Shown piece after piece: positions 29,176 to 38,913 of a stretch of 64,000 bases of DNA; positions within the stretch are counted from its first letter, which is position 1; the number at the start of each line of letters is the position of its first letter. Origin of the DNA: an uncultured Lewinella sp. Lineage in GTDB: Bacteria; Bacteroidota; Bacteroidia; Chitinophagales; Saprospiraceae. The DNA is taken from contig CALMYQ010000094.1 in assembly GCA_937873655.1 (NCBI GenBank), positions 1 to 64,000 on the forward strand. Reading direction: 5' to 3'. Made by a program: the position numbers and the translations under genes. The notes below the pieces were generated by a model. The model was not told the origin of the DNA, did no database searches, and worked only from the letters and a program-made list of their open reading frames with translations.

Positions 29176-30573
29176 ATGGGTAAAACGTTATTCGATAAAA
29201 TCTGGGATGCGCATGTGGTCAGCCCTGTGCCGGGCGGCATGGAGGTGTTGTACATCGACCGCCATTTCATCCACGAGGTTACCAGCCCCCAGGCATTCGA
29301 CGGGCTCGCCGAAAGAGGCCTTCCGGTGTTCAGACCGGCCCAGACCGTGGCAACCGCGGACCACAATGTACCGACCAGGGACCAGCATTTGCCGATCCGG
29401 GAAGAGCTGTCCAGGTTCCAGGTGGAGAAACTCACGGAAAACTGCCGGAAATTCGGATTGGAATTGTATGGCCTGGGCCATCCCTATCAGGGCATTGTCC
29501 ACGTGATCGGTCCTGAACTGGGCGTCACCCAACCGGGCATGACCATCGTTTGCGGCGACAGCCATACCAGCACGCACGGCGCCTTCGGGTGCATCGCCTT
29601 CGGTATCGGCACCAGCCAGGTGGAACAGGTATTCGCCACGCAATGCCTCCTGCAAAGCCGGCCCAAAAGAATGCGCATAACCGTTGACGGTCAACTGCGC
29701 CCCGGAGTGCTTTCCAAGGATATCATCCTCTACATCATCTCCAGGCTCACCGCCGGCGGCGGTACGGGATATTTTGTGGAATACGCCGGCTCTGCCATCC
29801 GGTCCTTGTCGATGGAAGCCCGTATGACCATCTGCAATATGAGCATAGAAATGGGCGCCCGTGGTGGGCTGATCGCTCCGGACCAGGTGACGTTCGACTA
29901 CCTCAAAGGGCGCAAATTCAGCCCGCAGGGAGCGGATTTCGATGCCGCAACGGCGCGTTGGAAAACCCTGTTTTCGGATGATGATGCCGTGTTCGACAAA
30001 GAATACAACTTTGATGCCGCCGATATCGAGCCCATGGTAACATTCGGCACCAACCCAGGCATGGGGATCAAGGTCACCCAATCCGTACCGGGGGCCAAAC
30101 CCGGGGAGAATCCGGCGACTTTCGGCAAAGCCCTCGAATATATGGGCTTCGAATCAGGCGAGTCCATTTCCGGAAAGAAAATTCAACACGTCTTCATCGG
30201 CAGCTGCACCAATTCCAGGATCGAGGACCTGCGAGTAGTGGCCCGGTTTTTGAAGGGAAAAAGAAAAGCCGACCACGTAACGGCAATGATCGTACCGGGA
30301 TCGCAACAGGTAGCTGCACAGGCGAAAGAAGAAGGCCTGGCGGAGATCTTTCAGGAAGCCGGTTTCGATTTCCGGGAACCCGGTTGTTCAGCCTGTCTGG
30401 GCATGAACGAGGACAAAATTCCGCAAGGCGAATACTGCGTATCGACCTCCAACCGGAATTTTGAAGGCCGGCAGGGCCCCGGCGCCCGCACCATCCTGGC
30501 CAGCCCGCTCACAGCCGCAGCGGCTGCAGTGGCCGGCCAGGTAACTGACGTCCGGGAATTGATGATTGCTTAA
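29176..30573 (+). CDS. leuC: 3-isopropylmalate dehydratase large subunit
   Basis: This 465-residue aconitase-family protein isomerises 2- to 3-isopropylmalate with LeuD. The iron-sulfur ligands are in [11 protein letters not shown] and the CxxC of [38 protein letters not shown] is the other family block. Length matches the bacterial enzyme. It starts 15 bp after leuA and leuD follows after 18 bp. Confidence 0.97.
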   Translation: MGKTLFDKIWDAHVVSPVPGGMEVLYIDRHFIHEVTSPQAFDGLAERGLPVFRPAQTVATADHNVPTRDQHLPIREELSRFQVEKLTENCRKFGLELYGLGHPYQGIVHVIGPELGVTQPGMTIVCGDSHTSTHGAFGCIAFGIGTSQVEQVFATQCLLQSRPKRMRITVDGQLRPGVLSKDIILYIISRLTAGGGTGYFVEYAGSAIRSLSMEARMTICNMSIEMGARGGLIAPDQVTFDYLKGRKFSPQGADFDAATARWKTLFSDDDAVFDKEYNFDAADIEPMVTFGTNPGMGIKVTQSVPGAKPGENPATFGKALEYMGFESGESISGKKIQHVFIGSCTNSRIEDLRVVARFLKGKRKADHVTAMIVPGSQQVAAQAKEEGLAEIFQEAGFDFREPGCSACLGMNEDKIPQGEYCVSTSNRNFEGRQGPGARTILASPLTAAAAAVAGQVTDVRELMIA

Positions 30574-30591
30574 ACGTCAAAAAAAGAAAAC

Positions 30592-31188
30592 TTGGAAAAG
30601 TTTAAAGCCATAAAATCCAGCGCCGTTCCCCTCCCTGCAGAGGACGTGGATACGGACCAGATCATTCCGGCGAGGTTCCTCAAGGCGACCACCCGGGAAG
30701 GGTTCGGGGATAATTTGTTCCGGGACTGGCGTTACAACAGCGACGGAACCCCCAAAAAGGATTTTATCCTGAACAACCCCGTGTATGCCGGGGATATCCT
30801 GGTGGCCGGCAAGAATTTTGGCTGCGGATCGAGCCGGGAGCATGCGGCCTGGGCTTTGTACGATTTCGGGTTCCGGGTGGTGGTGTCCAGTTTTTTCGCT
30901 GACATTTTCAAGGGAAATGCCCTGAACAACGGATTGCTGCCCATAACGGTCAGCCCGGAAATACTCGATGAAATTTTCCTGGCCATCGAATCCAATCCAG
31001 GGGCCGAATTCAGCGTTGATCTTGAAAACCAGACCCTCGGGTTGCCGGTATCCGGTAAAAAGGTGTCATTCGACATCGATCCGTATAAAAAGACCTGTTT
31101 GCTCAACGGATACGATGACCTGGATTATTTATTGAGTCTTAAAGATAAAATCGAACAATTCGAGCGCGATCGCGGAGTTGTTATTTGA
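30592..31188 (+). CDS. leuD: 3-isopropylmalate dehydratase small subunit
   Basis: This 198-residue partner of LeuC has [27 protein letters not shown] and the swivelling-domain pattern. The start is the TTG at 30592: the family N-terminus (MEKF..., then AVPLP) begins exactly there, and no ATG occurs before the conserved region. leuB follows with its ATG 10 bp after the stop. Confidence 0.95.
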   Translation: MEKFKAIKSSAVPLPAEDVDTDQIIPARFLKATTREGFGDNLFRDWRYNSDGTPKKDFILNNPVYAGDILVAGKNFGCGSSREHAAWALYDFGFRVVVSSFFADIFKGNALNNGLLPITVSPEILDEIFLAIESNPGAEFSVDLENQTLGLPVSGKKVSFDIDPYKKTCLLNGYDDLDYLLSLKDKIEQFERDRGVVI

Positions 31189-31198
31189 AACCAGTTCC

Positions 31199-32317
31199 AT
31201 GGAAAAAATAAAAATTGCAGTATTACCCGGCGATGGGATCGGCCCCGAAGTAACCTGGCAAGCCATTAAAGTGCTGGACGCCATTGCCGGCCGTTTCAAC
31301 CACTATTTCGAATATTGTTTTGCCGATGTAGGCGCTATCGCCATAGATCGCACCGGGGATCCGTTGCCCGATCTGACGCTGGAAACCTGCATGGCCGCCG
31401 ATGCCGTTTTATTCGGCGCCATCGGCGATCCGAAGTACGACAACGATCCGAATGCCAGAGTAAGACCGGAGCAAGGCCTGCTCAAACTGAGAAAAAGCCT
31501 TCAACTGTATGCCAATATCCGGCCGGTGAAGACCTACCCTACCCTCCTCCACCTTTCACCCCTGAAGGAGGATAAGGTAGCCGGCGCTGATTTCATCATC
31601 CTCCGCGAATTGACCGGCGGGATCTACTTCGGCGAGAAGACACGGCAACCGGACAACAGCAAAGCCACCGACCTGTGCAGCTACGAAAAGCATGAGATCG
31701 AGCGCATCGCCAGGCTGGCTTTTGACTACGCGGCCGGCCGCCGGAAAAAAGTCACCCTGGTGGACAAAGCCAATGTGCTCGAAACCTCCAGGCTATGGCG
31801 GGATGTGACCAAAAACATTGCGAAGGACTACCCCGATATCGAACTGGAAATGATGTTCGTGGACAATGCCGCCATGCAACTTATCCAATACCCGAAGCAG
31901 TTTGACGTCATCCTGACCGAAAACATGTTCGGCGACATCCTTTCCGATGAAGCCAGCGTGATCGCAGGGTCAATGGGGCTGTTGCCGTCCGCATCCATCG
32001 GTGTGCATACCTCTTTGTTTGAGCCGATACACGGGTCATTTCCGCAGGCCACAGGCAAAGACATCGCCAACCCGAATGCGGCCATTTTATCGGCTGCCAT
32101 GCTGCTCGAAAGCCTCGGCATGAACGACGAGGCGCACCTGATCCGGCTGGCTGTTCAATACCTGTTGGAAAAGGGCATCGGCACCCCGGAGCTTTCGCCG
32201 GCCATTGTCTACGGGTGCTCCCGCATCGGCGATGCCATTGCGCAAATGGTGTCCGAACCGGAGGAACTCTACCTCCACGAAGGAAGAATAAAAGACGGCG
32301 TATCGACTATCATTTGA
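31199..32317 (+). CDS. leuB: 3-isopropylmalate dehydrogenase
   Basis: This 372-residue NAD-dependent enzyme oxidises and decarboxylates 3-isopropylmalate to 2-oxoisocaproate. It has LPGDGIGPEVTWQAIKVL, RELTGGIYFGEK, and the NAD-site EPIHGSFPQATGKDIANPNA. The ATG at 31199 is preferred to an upstream frame that overlaps leuD. It is the last gene of leuACDB and is followed by an intrinsic terminator at 32355. Confidence 0.97.
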   Translation: MEKIKIAVLPGDGIGPEVTWQAIKVLDAIAGRFNHYFEYCFADVGAIAIDRTGDPLPDLTLETCMAADAVLFGAIGDPKYDNDPNARVRPEQGLLKLRKSLQLYANIRPVKTYPTLLHLSPLKEDKVAGADFIILRELTGGIYFGEKTRQPDNSKATDLCSYEKHEIERIARLAFDYAAGRRKKVTLVDKANVLETSRLWRDVTKNIAKDYPDIELEMMFVDNAAMQLIQYPKQFDVILTENMFGDILSDEASVIAGSMGLLPSASIGVHTSLFEPIHGSFPQATGKDIANPNAAILSAAMLLESLGMNDEAHLIRLAVQYLLEKGIGTPELSPAIVYGCSRIGDAIAQMVSEPEELYLHEGRIKDGVSTII

Positions 32318-32354
32318 TGCGCCGACCGGAAGAATAAACGATTTGAGTGATTTT

Positions 32355-32391
32355 GAAAAGCGGAACTGTTTTGGTTTCGCTTTTCCTTTTT
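32355..32391 (+). terminator. Intrinsic terminator of leu operon
   Basis: A 12-bp stem (32355-32366 with 32374-32385, one G-U pair) and 7-nt loop are followed by a short T-rich tract. It lies 38 bp after the leuB stop. It overlaps the end of the convergent small membrane-protein gene by one base. Confidence 0.75.
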
Positions 32392-32744
32392 CAGGCGATA
32401 GCCCGGCGGGCGAGGCTGCCGGTTAGCGCACCGAAAGAAGCCAGCAAAGCCCCGAATACCGCAGTAGCCAGCAGAATGGCGTACCGGCTTTCAGCGCCTG
32501 CCAATCCCGCGATCCTGCCGGACAAGATGCCCGAGTTGCTGTTATCGATCCAGAAAGCAAGACCGCCCCAAACCAGCGCGCCGCCGACGAAACCGCCGAT
32601 CCATGCCGCTGAAGGCGGGGTTTTCAATAGCCAGGCTCCTGCGGCGCCTACCAATGCAAGGATCCACCACGGCAGGACAAAACCCAGGATCAGGCCGGCA
32701 ACCAGTACAGTTGCCGATAGCCGCAATAAAGAACGGATCATCAT
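32391..32744 (-). CDS. Small multi-pass membrane protein, unknown
   Basis: This 117-residue protein is very hydrophobic, with about four membrane segments (near residues 8-27, 29-41, 46-65 and 85-108), and has Gly/Ala-rich helices such as WIGGFVGGALVWGGLAFWI. I recognise no family. Its ATG overlaps the stop of the penicillin acylase gene by one base (TGATG), so the two are translationally coupled and probably related in function. It could be an accessory or stability protein for the acylase. Confidence 0.7.
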   Translation of the reverse strand: MMIRSLLRLSATVLVAGLILGFVLPWWILALVGAAGAWLLKTPPSAAWIGGFVGGALVWGGLAFWIDNSNSGILSGRIAGLAGAESRYAILLATAVFGALLASFGALTGSLARRAIA

Positions 32745-35173
32745 CAATTTATTTCCAGGGTGAATAAAACGGATTGCGGATCATCATCCGGCGACTTCAT
32801 GAAAATCAGATCCTGATACTTTCCTTTTGACCATTCGCCGATCATGTTGTCGTAGTAACGGCTCCCGGGGTTTCCGGACTGGCCGCCGGGGTAGATGCCG
32901 CGCGCTTTCACCTGCGGACCAAGCTCAACGATCATCCGCCAGGAAGGGCCTGCCGTACGGGAAAGTGCATTGGGCGCGTCGCGGTAACCGCCGATGGGCA
33001 TCAGGCCGGATCCCATACCGGGAAGGCGGGCCAGGTGCCGGATCTCAGTCCCTTTCGCGTCCTTCCAGGTATAGGCAGGATCTGCCCAATGTTCGGAAAT
33101 TGTTGCGGCCGCCTGGTGAAAGGCCTTCGAAACGATCATTCCCGCGTCTTCGGTCTCAGGTGTGGAACGGTTGTCAAAAATGGTATCTTGCGGTTGGTGT
33201 GCCAGCAGATCGATCATTCGCCAGGTCTCCGGCAGGATGATGGGCTCACCGGCCGTTTCCTCCACTTCATCGAAGGCCAGCAGGGCAACCTGCCGCATCC
33301 ACTCCTCAAAGATCAGCGGCGCTTTGATATCGGCTGTAAACCGGAAATCCCAGGCTTTCAGCGTATCCAGCATGGATTGTTCTCCGGTACTCAGTTTGTT
33401 GTTGTCCAGCAATGAGATCAATAAAGGTACGCCTTCTTCGGCCTTCAGGCTGTAGTCATCGTTCTGCAAAGCGGCCATATCTTCCAGTGTGAACCCCGAA
33501 CGGGAGGATAAGGTCCGGTTGATGTAGCGGCCCCTGTAATCGTCAAAATAACCGAAATAATAATAGGGATAGTCCAGCCCGGTTGAGCGCTGATTGGAGG
33601 AAGCGACAAAACCCCTTTCCGGGTTTTTTACCTGCGGGACCTGATCCATGGGAATAAAGCCGGGCCAGGCCGAGCTCGTTGTACTGCCGTCCTGAACAAA
33701 TTTGCCCTGACCGGGGCGGCGCAGCGGAAAGCGGCCGTTGACCTTTAGCGCGATATCTCCGTCACGGGCAGCAAAAGCAAAGTTTTGCGCCGGGTTATCA
33801 TACGTGCTCAGGGCCTTTGAATAATCCTCGTAGTTGGTCGCTCGCATGAGGTTGAAAAAGGTCCCGATGTCATGGGATACGCCGTCATTCTGGGCATCAT
33901 GCGCCACCCAGCGCATGGCCAGGTCAGTGTGCGAATTATCAGGGAATTCGGTCACCACCGGGCCCCAGACCGTGTATTTGACTTTCTCAACCACGGGTTC
34001 CTGACCGCGCACCAGGATCGTTTCTTCCCGGATCTCCACATTCACCGGTTTGTTGTCCAGGAGGTATTTGGTTTTTTCTTCATTCACCCACGTGATGGCG
34101 TACCAATCCAGGACATCCTGTTCGACATTGGTTTCGGCCCAGGCGACATGATCGTTGAAGCCGATCAAAATACCGGGAAGGCTCGGAAAAGACACCCCGT
34201 AAGCGTTCAGGCCCGGCGCGTTCAATTGCACTTCGAACCAGACGGAAGGCAGGGTCAGCTGGAGGTGCGGATCGCTGCACAGCACCGGATAGCCGGAAGC
34301 CGTTTTTGCGCCGGACAGCGCCCAGTTGTTGCTCCCCATAAACGGCAGGGGTTGCGCAGGGTTAAAATCAGGCGACAGATTGCCGATCATGACCTTATTT
34401 TCCGGCGCCGGCGGGATTTCGACCGGCGTAAAGTCCCAGGGGGTGCCGATGGGAATGACCGGAGATTGCTGCGGGTTGTACTCCGGGAATAAAAAGTCGT
34501 ACAAGGGTTTACCGACCTTGCGGAGGGCTCTGGTAGCGGCAATGTCATCGCTCCTGCCGCATAAGGTTTCCGCCATCTTTTTGAAGAACAAAGCGGATTT
34601 CAGCGGCGTCCAGTGCTCCGGACGATAATTGAGCAATTTGAATTCAAGCGGGTAATCCTTGGGAGATAATTGATCGATATAGGCATTGACGCCGTTGGTG
34701 TAAGCCTGGATCAGGCCCCATTCGAAGGGAGCGTTCTGCCAGTTTTTCACCGTTTTCTCCGCAGCGAAAACCATCCCTTTGCGGCGTTGCTCCTTGTCGT
34801 TGTTCAAGCCGCTCTCTCCGACAACTTCGGCTACGGTCCCGCCGGTGGCCCGGGCGGAAATATCCATCTGCCACAGCCTGAACCTGGCGTGAATATACCC
34901 TTGCGCAAAAACCGCATCCTCAGCGCTTTGGGCAAAGATATGGGGCACCATGCGGCGGTCAAAGACCACTTTCACCGGCGCTGTTGTGCCTTCAATGTTC
35001 AGCGACCCGCTCTTGTAAGCGCCGGCGGACTCCGCGTTTTGCCAGAATCCTGAAAAGGGGCTGAAAAACCCGCCTATGGGCGGCAGTTGCACCCCAAATG
35101 GCTTTTCCATGCCCAAAACAAACAAAAGCGCGCCGGTAATGACCAGGGCTGATAAAAATTTGAGTATTTTCAT
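32744..35173 (-). CDS. Penicillin acylase family (Ntn-hydrolase) protein
   Basis: This 809-residue protein has an N-terminal membrane/signal segment (5-21), an alpha region with VFAQGYIHARFRLWQMDISAR, and a beta region starting at the predicted autocleavage site. The nucleophile is S281 in MGSNNWALSG. FSPLPGI-type, NVEQDVLDWY and GDIALKVNGRFPLR segments match family members. The family includes penicillin G acylase, glutaryl-7-ACA acylase and quorum-signal (acyl-homoserine lactone) acylases; substrate cannot be read here. It is likely periplasmic. The downstream membrane gene is coupled. Confidence 0.92.
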   Translation of the reverse strand: MKILKFLSALVITGALLFVLGMEKPFGVQLPPIGGFFSPFSGFWQNAESAGAYKSGSLNIEGTTAPVKVVFDRRMVPHIFAQSAEDAVFAQGYIHARFRLWQMDISARATGGTVAEVVGESGLNNDKEQRRKGMVFAAEKTVKNWQNAPFEWGLIQAYTNGVNAYIDQLSPKDYPLEFKLLNYRPEHWTPLKSALFFKKMAETLCGRSDDIAATRALRKVGKPLYDFLFPEYNPQQSPVIPIGTPWDFTPVEIPPAPENKVMIGNLSPDFNPAQPLPFMGSNNWALSGAKTASGYPVLCSDPHLQLTLPSVWFEVQLNAPGLNAYGVSFPSLPGILIGFNDHVAWAETNVEQDVLDWYAITWVNEEKTKYLLDNKPVNVEIREETILVRGQEPVVEKVKYTVWGPVVTEFPDNSHTDLAMRWVAHDAQNDGVSHDIGTFFNLMRATNYEDYSKALSTYDNPAQNFAFAARDGDIALKVNGRFPLRRPGQGKFVQDGSTTSSAWPGFIPMDQVPQVKNPERGFVASSNQRSTGLDYPYYYFGYFDDYRGRYINRTLSSRSGFTLEDMAALQNDDYSLKAEEGVPLLISLLDNNKLSTGEQSMLDTLKAWDFRFTADIKAPLIFEEWMRQVALLAFDEVEETAGEPIILPETWRMIDLLAHQPQDTIFDNRSTPETEDAGMIVSKAFHQAAATISEHWADPAYTWKDAKGTEIRHLARLPGMGSGLMPIGGYRDAPNALSRTAGPSWRMIVELGPQVKARGIYPGGQSGNPGSRYYDNMIGEWSKGKYQDLIFMKSPDDDPQSVLFTLEIN

Positions 35174-35531
35174 GGATGAAAATTTCGAATTCCGGGACTA
35201 AATATAAAGGTTGCAACCGAATCTTGGAAACGCAAATAACGGGCGGGGCCAAAAAATAAGGCGGGCGGAGCAAGATAGCGGTTATTTTTTGTCACTAAAA
35301 TTGCCATAAAACATTGCAAATCAATAGAATAATAAAATTAACCATGCTTTTAAATGTCACAAATCTATATTAATTCCGTTTTTTTAAGGATGCCGGTTGT
35401 TGTAACACTACCCCATCATCCGTTTTCTGCCGGGCTGCGCTACCCGCAACGGCAATAACGTATATAAAAATCTGATGTACAGCACTTTAAACGAAATACG
35501 TTTTTTTTATAAATTTTTTAAGGTGAAAAAA

Positions 35532-35640
35532 TTGTATCATTGAAAGAAATGCCGTAATATTGTGTATCTAAAAGTAGTTTTTGTGTTTATTTGTTTGGGT
35601 TAGAGGCCCTTGCTTCCAAGAAGCAAGGGTTTTTTTTATG
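35532..35640 (+). ncRNA. Candidate small RNA with promoter and intrinsic terminator
   Basis: A TTG at 35532-35534 and TAATATTG at 35555-35562 are separated by 20 bp, close to the Bacteroidota promoter consensus (one mismatch in TTTG). An intrinsic terminator (35608-35638) lies downstream with no plus-strand gene between. A transcript of about 65-70 nt starting near 35569 would end there. It is prediction only; no family was recognised. Confidence 0.3.
35608..35638 (+). terminator. Orphan plus-strand intrinsic terminator
   Basis: A 10-bp perfect stem (CCCTTGCTTC, loop CAA, GAAGCAAGGG) is followed directly by eight Ts. No annotated plus-strand gene precedes it for more than 3 kb, which is why a small RNA is suspected. 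Confidence 0.8.
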
Positions 35641-35653
35641 TTACCGGACAAAC

Positions 35654-35690
35654 AAAAAAGCCGGCGCGGATACTCCTCGCCGGCTTTTTT
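35654..35690 (-). terminator. Terminator of DUF1573 gene
   Basis: A 7-bp GC stem (GCCGGCG at 35660-35666 with CGCCGGC at 35678-35684) is flanked by As on one side and Ts on the other, so it can work in both directions. It lies 37 bp after the DUF1573 stop. Confidence 0.8.
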
Positions 35691-35727
35691 GTTATGATTG
35701 ATAAAAGCGCTGATTAACAGCCTTTTA

Positions 35728-36207
35728 TTAGTTGCCGTTGTTGTTGAACAGGCCGCTTTTGTTCAAGGGCAAACCTTCTTGCTCCTCGGCCTTTTTGTTC
35801 ACAACCCCTTTGATGGTCAAAACGACGGGATCTTCGCTGACGTTGGTGGTCAGTGTTACGCGCTTGGTGAAGGGGCCAGGACGATTGGTGTCATATTTTA
35901 CTTTGATCTCGTTGGTCTGGCCAGGCAGGATCGGCTCTTTCGGATAGGTCGGGATCGTACATCCGCAGCTGCCTTTGGCGCTTTTGATCACGAGCGGTTC
36001 GGTACCTACGTTCGTGAATTTGAAAACGCGGTAGGGATCAGCGCCTTGTTCAATGGTGCCGTAGTCAACTTCCATCGTTTCAAATTTCATGTTCGGGCCA
36101 CCTACCTTTTCAGGCGTCGTTGCGTCAACAGGCGTAACGTTGGTCTGTGCAACGGCGAATGAGGTGATGGCAATCAGCATGGTAAAGAGAGAAAATAATC
36201 TTTTCAT
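35728..36207 (-). CDS. DUF1573 secreted protein
   Basis: This 159-residue protein has a signal peptide (ending AVAQ) and one DUF1573 immunoglobulin-like domain: VDYGTIEQGADPYRVFKFTNVG, KGSCGCTIPTYPKEPILPG and KRVTLTTN. These domains occur widely in Bacteroidota secreted proteins; role unknown. The C-terminus is Asn-rich. A TACTTTTG -7 element lies 35 bp upstream, and a terminator follows, so it is likely monocistronic and could be well expressed. Confidence 0.92.
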   Translation of the reverse strand: MKRLFSLFTMLIAITSFAVAQTNVTPVDATTPEKVGGPNMKFETMEVDYGTIEQGADPYRVFKFTNVGTEPLVIKSAKGSCGCTIPTYPKEPILPGQTNEIKVKYDTNRPGPFTKRVTLTTNVSEDPVVLTIKGVVNKKAEEQEGLPLNKSGLFNNNGN

Positions 36208-36241
36208 TACGGTGATTTTTTTTGTTTTAACGATATAATGG

Positions 36242-36249
36242 CAAAAGTA
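36242..36249 (-). promoter_or_regulatory. -7 promoter element TACTTTTG of DUF1573 gene
   Basis: It matches TAnnTTTG on the minus strand, 35 bp upstream of the ATG at 36207. No clear -33 box. Confidence 0.5.
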
Positions 36250-36387
36250 GCCTAAATATTTTTGTTACCCGGTTAATGATTCGTTAATGCTTGTTAACGA
36301 CCTTTTTAAGACGCAATCCCGTTTTAAAGTAACCGAGGTCAGTGCATCAGGCTGAAAGTCCCTGTTCAAATTCAACAAAATTTTGTT

Positions 36388-36395
36388 TAACTTTG
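36388..36395 (+). promoter_or_regulatory. -7 promoter element TAACTTTG of E1 gene
   Basis: It matches TAnnTTTG, 77 bp upstream of the E1 ATG, leaving a moderately long 5' leader. A -33 box is not clear. Confidence 0.45.
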
Positions 36396-36472
36396 TTACA
36401 AAAATCAAGGGCTTTCGGAATTTTATTCCGACAACAAACCCTGCGGCCTTGCCTAACCAAATTTTACCTTGA

Positions 36473-38854
36473 ATGAGTGAAGACATTGCGTTCGATACCA
36501 GAAAGCGCCGAACCGAAAACAGACCATTTTACAATGCTGAGACCTACCTGCATGATTTCGAAATCTGTTGCCTGAGCCGGGAAGCCTCCTTGCTGGCCCG
36601 CAGAGAAGTCCTCACCGGCAAGGCCAAATTTGGCATTACCGGCGACGGCAAAGAAGTCCCGCAGGCCGCCCTCGCCCATTTTCTGCAACCCGGAGATTTC
36701 CGCTCGGGTTATTACCGCGACCTTACGCTAATGCTCGCGCTCAACCTTTGCACGGTTGAGGATTTTTTCGCACAACTCTACGCCGATCCCGACCACGACC
36801 CGTTCTCCGGCGGCAGGCAAATGAACAGCCACTTCGCAACGCCTTTTATTGACAGCGAAGGCAACTGGCTGCCACACGTCAACCAATTCAATGTCAGCGC
36901 CGACATATCCAGTACAGGCGGACAAATGGCGCGTTCGCTCGGCCTCGCTCTGGCTTCAAAAAAATACCGGGAAGCCGGGGTGGTTTCCGGCTTTTCCAAT
37001 GCCGGAAATGAAATCGTCGCCTGCACCATCGGCGATGCCAGCACCACCGAAGGCGTATTCTGGGAAACGGTCAATGCCGCCGGCGTAATGCAGGTCCCCC
37101 TGGCTGTCTTCGTCTGGGACGACGGTTACGGCATTTCCGTTGCCAAGGAATACCAAACCACCAAAGCCAGCATCTCCGCCGCGCTGGCCGGGTTCGAGCC
37201 GGATCGCCGGTCTTCAGGCGGCGTCCGCATCCTTAAAGAAAAAGGATGGAAATACCCGGAACTGCTCAGGCTCTTTGAAACAGGCCTTGCAGAGGTTCGC
37301 CAAAAACATCAACCCGCATTGTTCCATATTGAAGAGCTAACCCAACCCCAGGGCCACTCCACCTCCGGCTCCCATGAACGGTATAAGTCGCCGGACCGCC
37401 TTCAATGGGAAAAACAGACAGACTGTCTGGAACAAATGAAGGGATGGCTGGTCCGGGAAGGGTATGCCACCGAAGAAAAACTGCACGAAATACGGACAAC
37501 GGCCAGGCTGAAGGTAAAGGAAAGCCGGGACAAGGCCTGGAAACGCTGCAACCACTACGCCGGAACTCGTTTGAAGGAACTGGAACAGATCTATGCCGCC
37601 ATTTCCGATCAGCAGCCCAATGCGGTTGAGCTGAAAAAAGAACTATCGGCCCTCAAAACGCCGGTTATCAGCGAAGTGCTGAAGAACGCCCGCAAAATGC
37701 TGTTTGAAATCTCGGCAGGCGGGTCAGCACCGGCGCTGCCCAAACTGGAATCCTGGATCAGGGCATGTTATCAGACTGCCGACAGGCACTACCATGCCCA
37801 GCTCTACTCTTCTTCCCCGAATTCCGCGCTCGCTGTGGCCCCGGTGGGACCGGTTTACGGCTCCAACCCCGAACGCAGGAACGGCTATGAGATCCTGAAT
37901 CGCTTTTTTGATCATGCATTCTCAACCCATTCCAACCTCATCGCCTTCGGAGAAGATGTCGGCAAGATCGGTGATGTGAATCAGGGGCTGGCCGGAATCC
38001 AGCAAAAATATGGGGAAAGCCGCATTTTTGACACCGGCATCCGGGAATGGACCATTGTCGGACAGGCGATCGGACTCTCCATGAGGGGGTGGCGGCCGAT
38101 CGCCGAGATCCAGTACCTGGATTATCTGGTGTACGGTTTATCCGCCCTGACCGACGACCTGGCGACCGTCAGGTACAGATCCAACGGCAAACAAATGGCG
38201 CCGGCGATTATCCGGACCCGGGGGCACCGGCTGGAAGGGATCTGGCACTCCGGCTCCCCGATGGGCATGGTGCTGAACGCCCTGCGCGGCATTTATGTCA
38301 TCACCCCGCGGGACATGACCCGGGCTGCCGGGTTTTACAATACGCTGCTTCACGGTGACGACCCGGGCATTATCATTGAATGCCTGAACGGTTACCGGCT
38401 GAAGGAACCTGTACCGGACAATCTCGAACAGCTCCGATTGCCGCTGGGGGTACCGGATATCCTGCAGGAAGGATCGGACGTTACCCTGGTCACCTACGGG
38501 TCCAGCGTCCGGGTTGCGTTCGAAGGCATGGAGTTGCTTAAATCGCGCGGCATTTCCGTAGAGTTGATCGATGTTCAGACCTTATTGCCCTTTGATATCC
38601 ATCACCGCATCCTGGAATCCCTGAAAAAAACCAACAGAATCCTGTTCATGGACGAGGACGTACCCGGCGGAACCACCGCTTACATGATGCAACAGGTGCT
38701 GGAGGTCCAGGGTGGGTACCGGTGGCTGGATGCCCCCCCGGTCACTTTAACCGCCAGGGCTCACCGGCCGCCATACGGCTCGGATGGAGACTATTTTTCA
38801 AAGCCGAACAGCGAGGATGTGGCTGAAACCGTTCTCCGGCTTGTCCGACAATGA
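36473..38854 (+). CDS. Fused alpha/beta 2-oxo-acid dehydrogenase E1
   Basis: This 793-residue protein joins the alpha and beta subunits of a thiamine-diphosphate E1. The alpha part (about 1-370) has GKAKFGITGDGKE, a variant TPP motif GDASTTEG...WDDGYGIS, and QGHSTSGSHERY. A helical linker (about 380-440) leads to the beta part (about 465-793), with LIAFGEDVGKIGDVNQGL, DTGIREWTIVGQAIG, LDDLATVRYRS and HRPPYGSDGDYFSKP. Such fusions are known in Bacteroidota and act in branched-chain or pyruvate-type complexes; the substrate is not settled. E2 and E3 genes are not in the window. It is not related to formylmethanofuran dehydrogenase despite that label on some homologues. Confidence 0.9.
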   Translation: MSEDIAFDTRKRRTENRPFYNAETYLHDFEICCLSREASLLARREVLTGKAKFGITGDGKEVPQAALAHFLQPGDFRSGYYRDLTLMLALNLCTVEDFFAQLYADPDHDPFSGGRQMNSHFATPFIDSEGNWLPHVNQFNVSADISSTGGQMARSLGLALASKKYREAGVVSGFSNAGNEIVACTIGDASTTEGVFWETVNAAGVMQVPLAVFVWDDGYGISVAKEYQTTKASISAALAGFEPDRRSSGGVRILKEKGWKYPELLRLFETGLAEVRQKHQPALFHIEELTQPQGHSTSGSHERYKSPDRLQWEKQTDCLEQMKGWLVREGYATEEKLHEIRTTARLKVKESRDKAWKRCNHYAGTRLKELEQIYAAISDQQPNAVELKKELSALKTPVISEVLKNARKMLFEISAGGSAPALPKLESWIRACYQTADRHYHAQLYSSSPNSALAVAPVGPVYGSNPERRNGYEILNRFFDHAFSTHSNLIAFGEDVGKIGDVNQGLAGIQQKYGESRIFDTGIREWTIVGQAIGLSMRGWRPIAEIQYLDYLVYGLSALTDDLATVRYRSNGKQMAPAIIRTRGHRLEGIWHSGSPMGMVLNALRGIYVITPRDMTRAAGFYNTLLHGDDPGIIIECLNGYRLKEPVPDNLEQLRLPLGVPDILQEGSDVTLVTYGSSVRVAFEGMELLKSRGISVELIDVQTLLPFDIHHRILESLKKTNRILFMDEDVPGGTTAYMMQQVLEVQGGYRWLDAPPVTLTARAHRPPYGSDGDYFSKPNSEDVAETVLRLVRQ

Positions 38855-38913
38855 GGAGTTGGATTTTTTTTCAATTTTTTTTGAAAAAGAATTTTAAAAT
38901 CAAAAAAGGCTGT

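Larger units (their letters stand above)
35174..35727. other. AT-rich intergenic region without protein gene
   Basis: This 554-bp stretch is far more AT-rich than its neighbours. It holds the promoter region of the acylase gene (minus strand), a plus-strand promoter-like pair, an orphan plus-strand terminator at 35608, and a second terminator at 35654 serving the DUF1573 gene. No convincing protein-coding frame was found. Confidence 0.6.

Noticed and set aside
36473-38854. Annotation as a formylmethanofuran dehydrogenase
   Set aside because: All motifs are those of thiamine-dependent E1 alpha and beta; no molybdopterin or tungsten site is seen.
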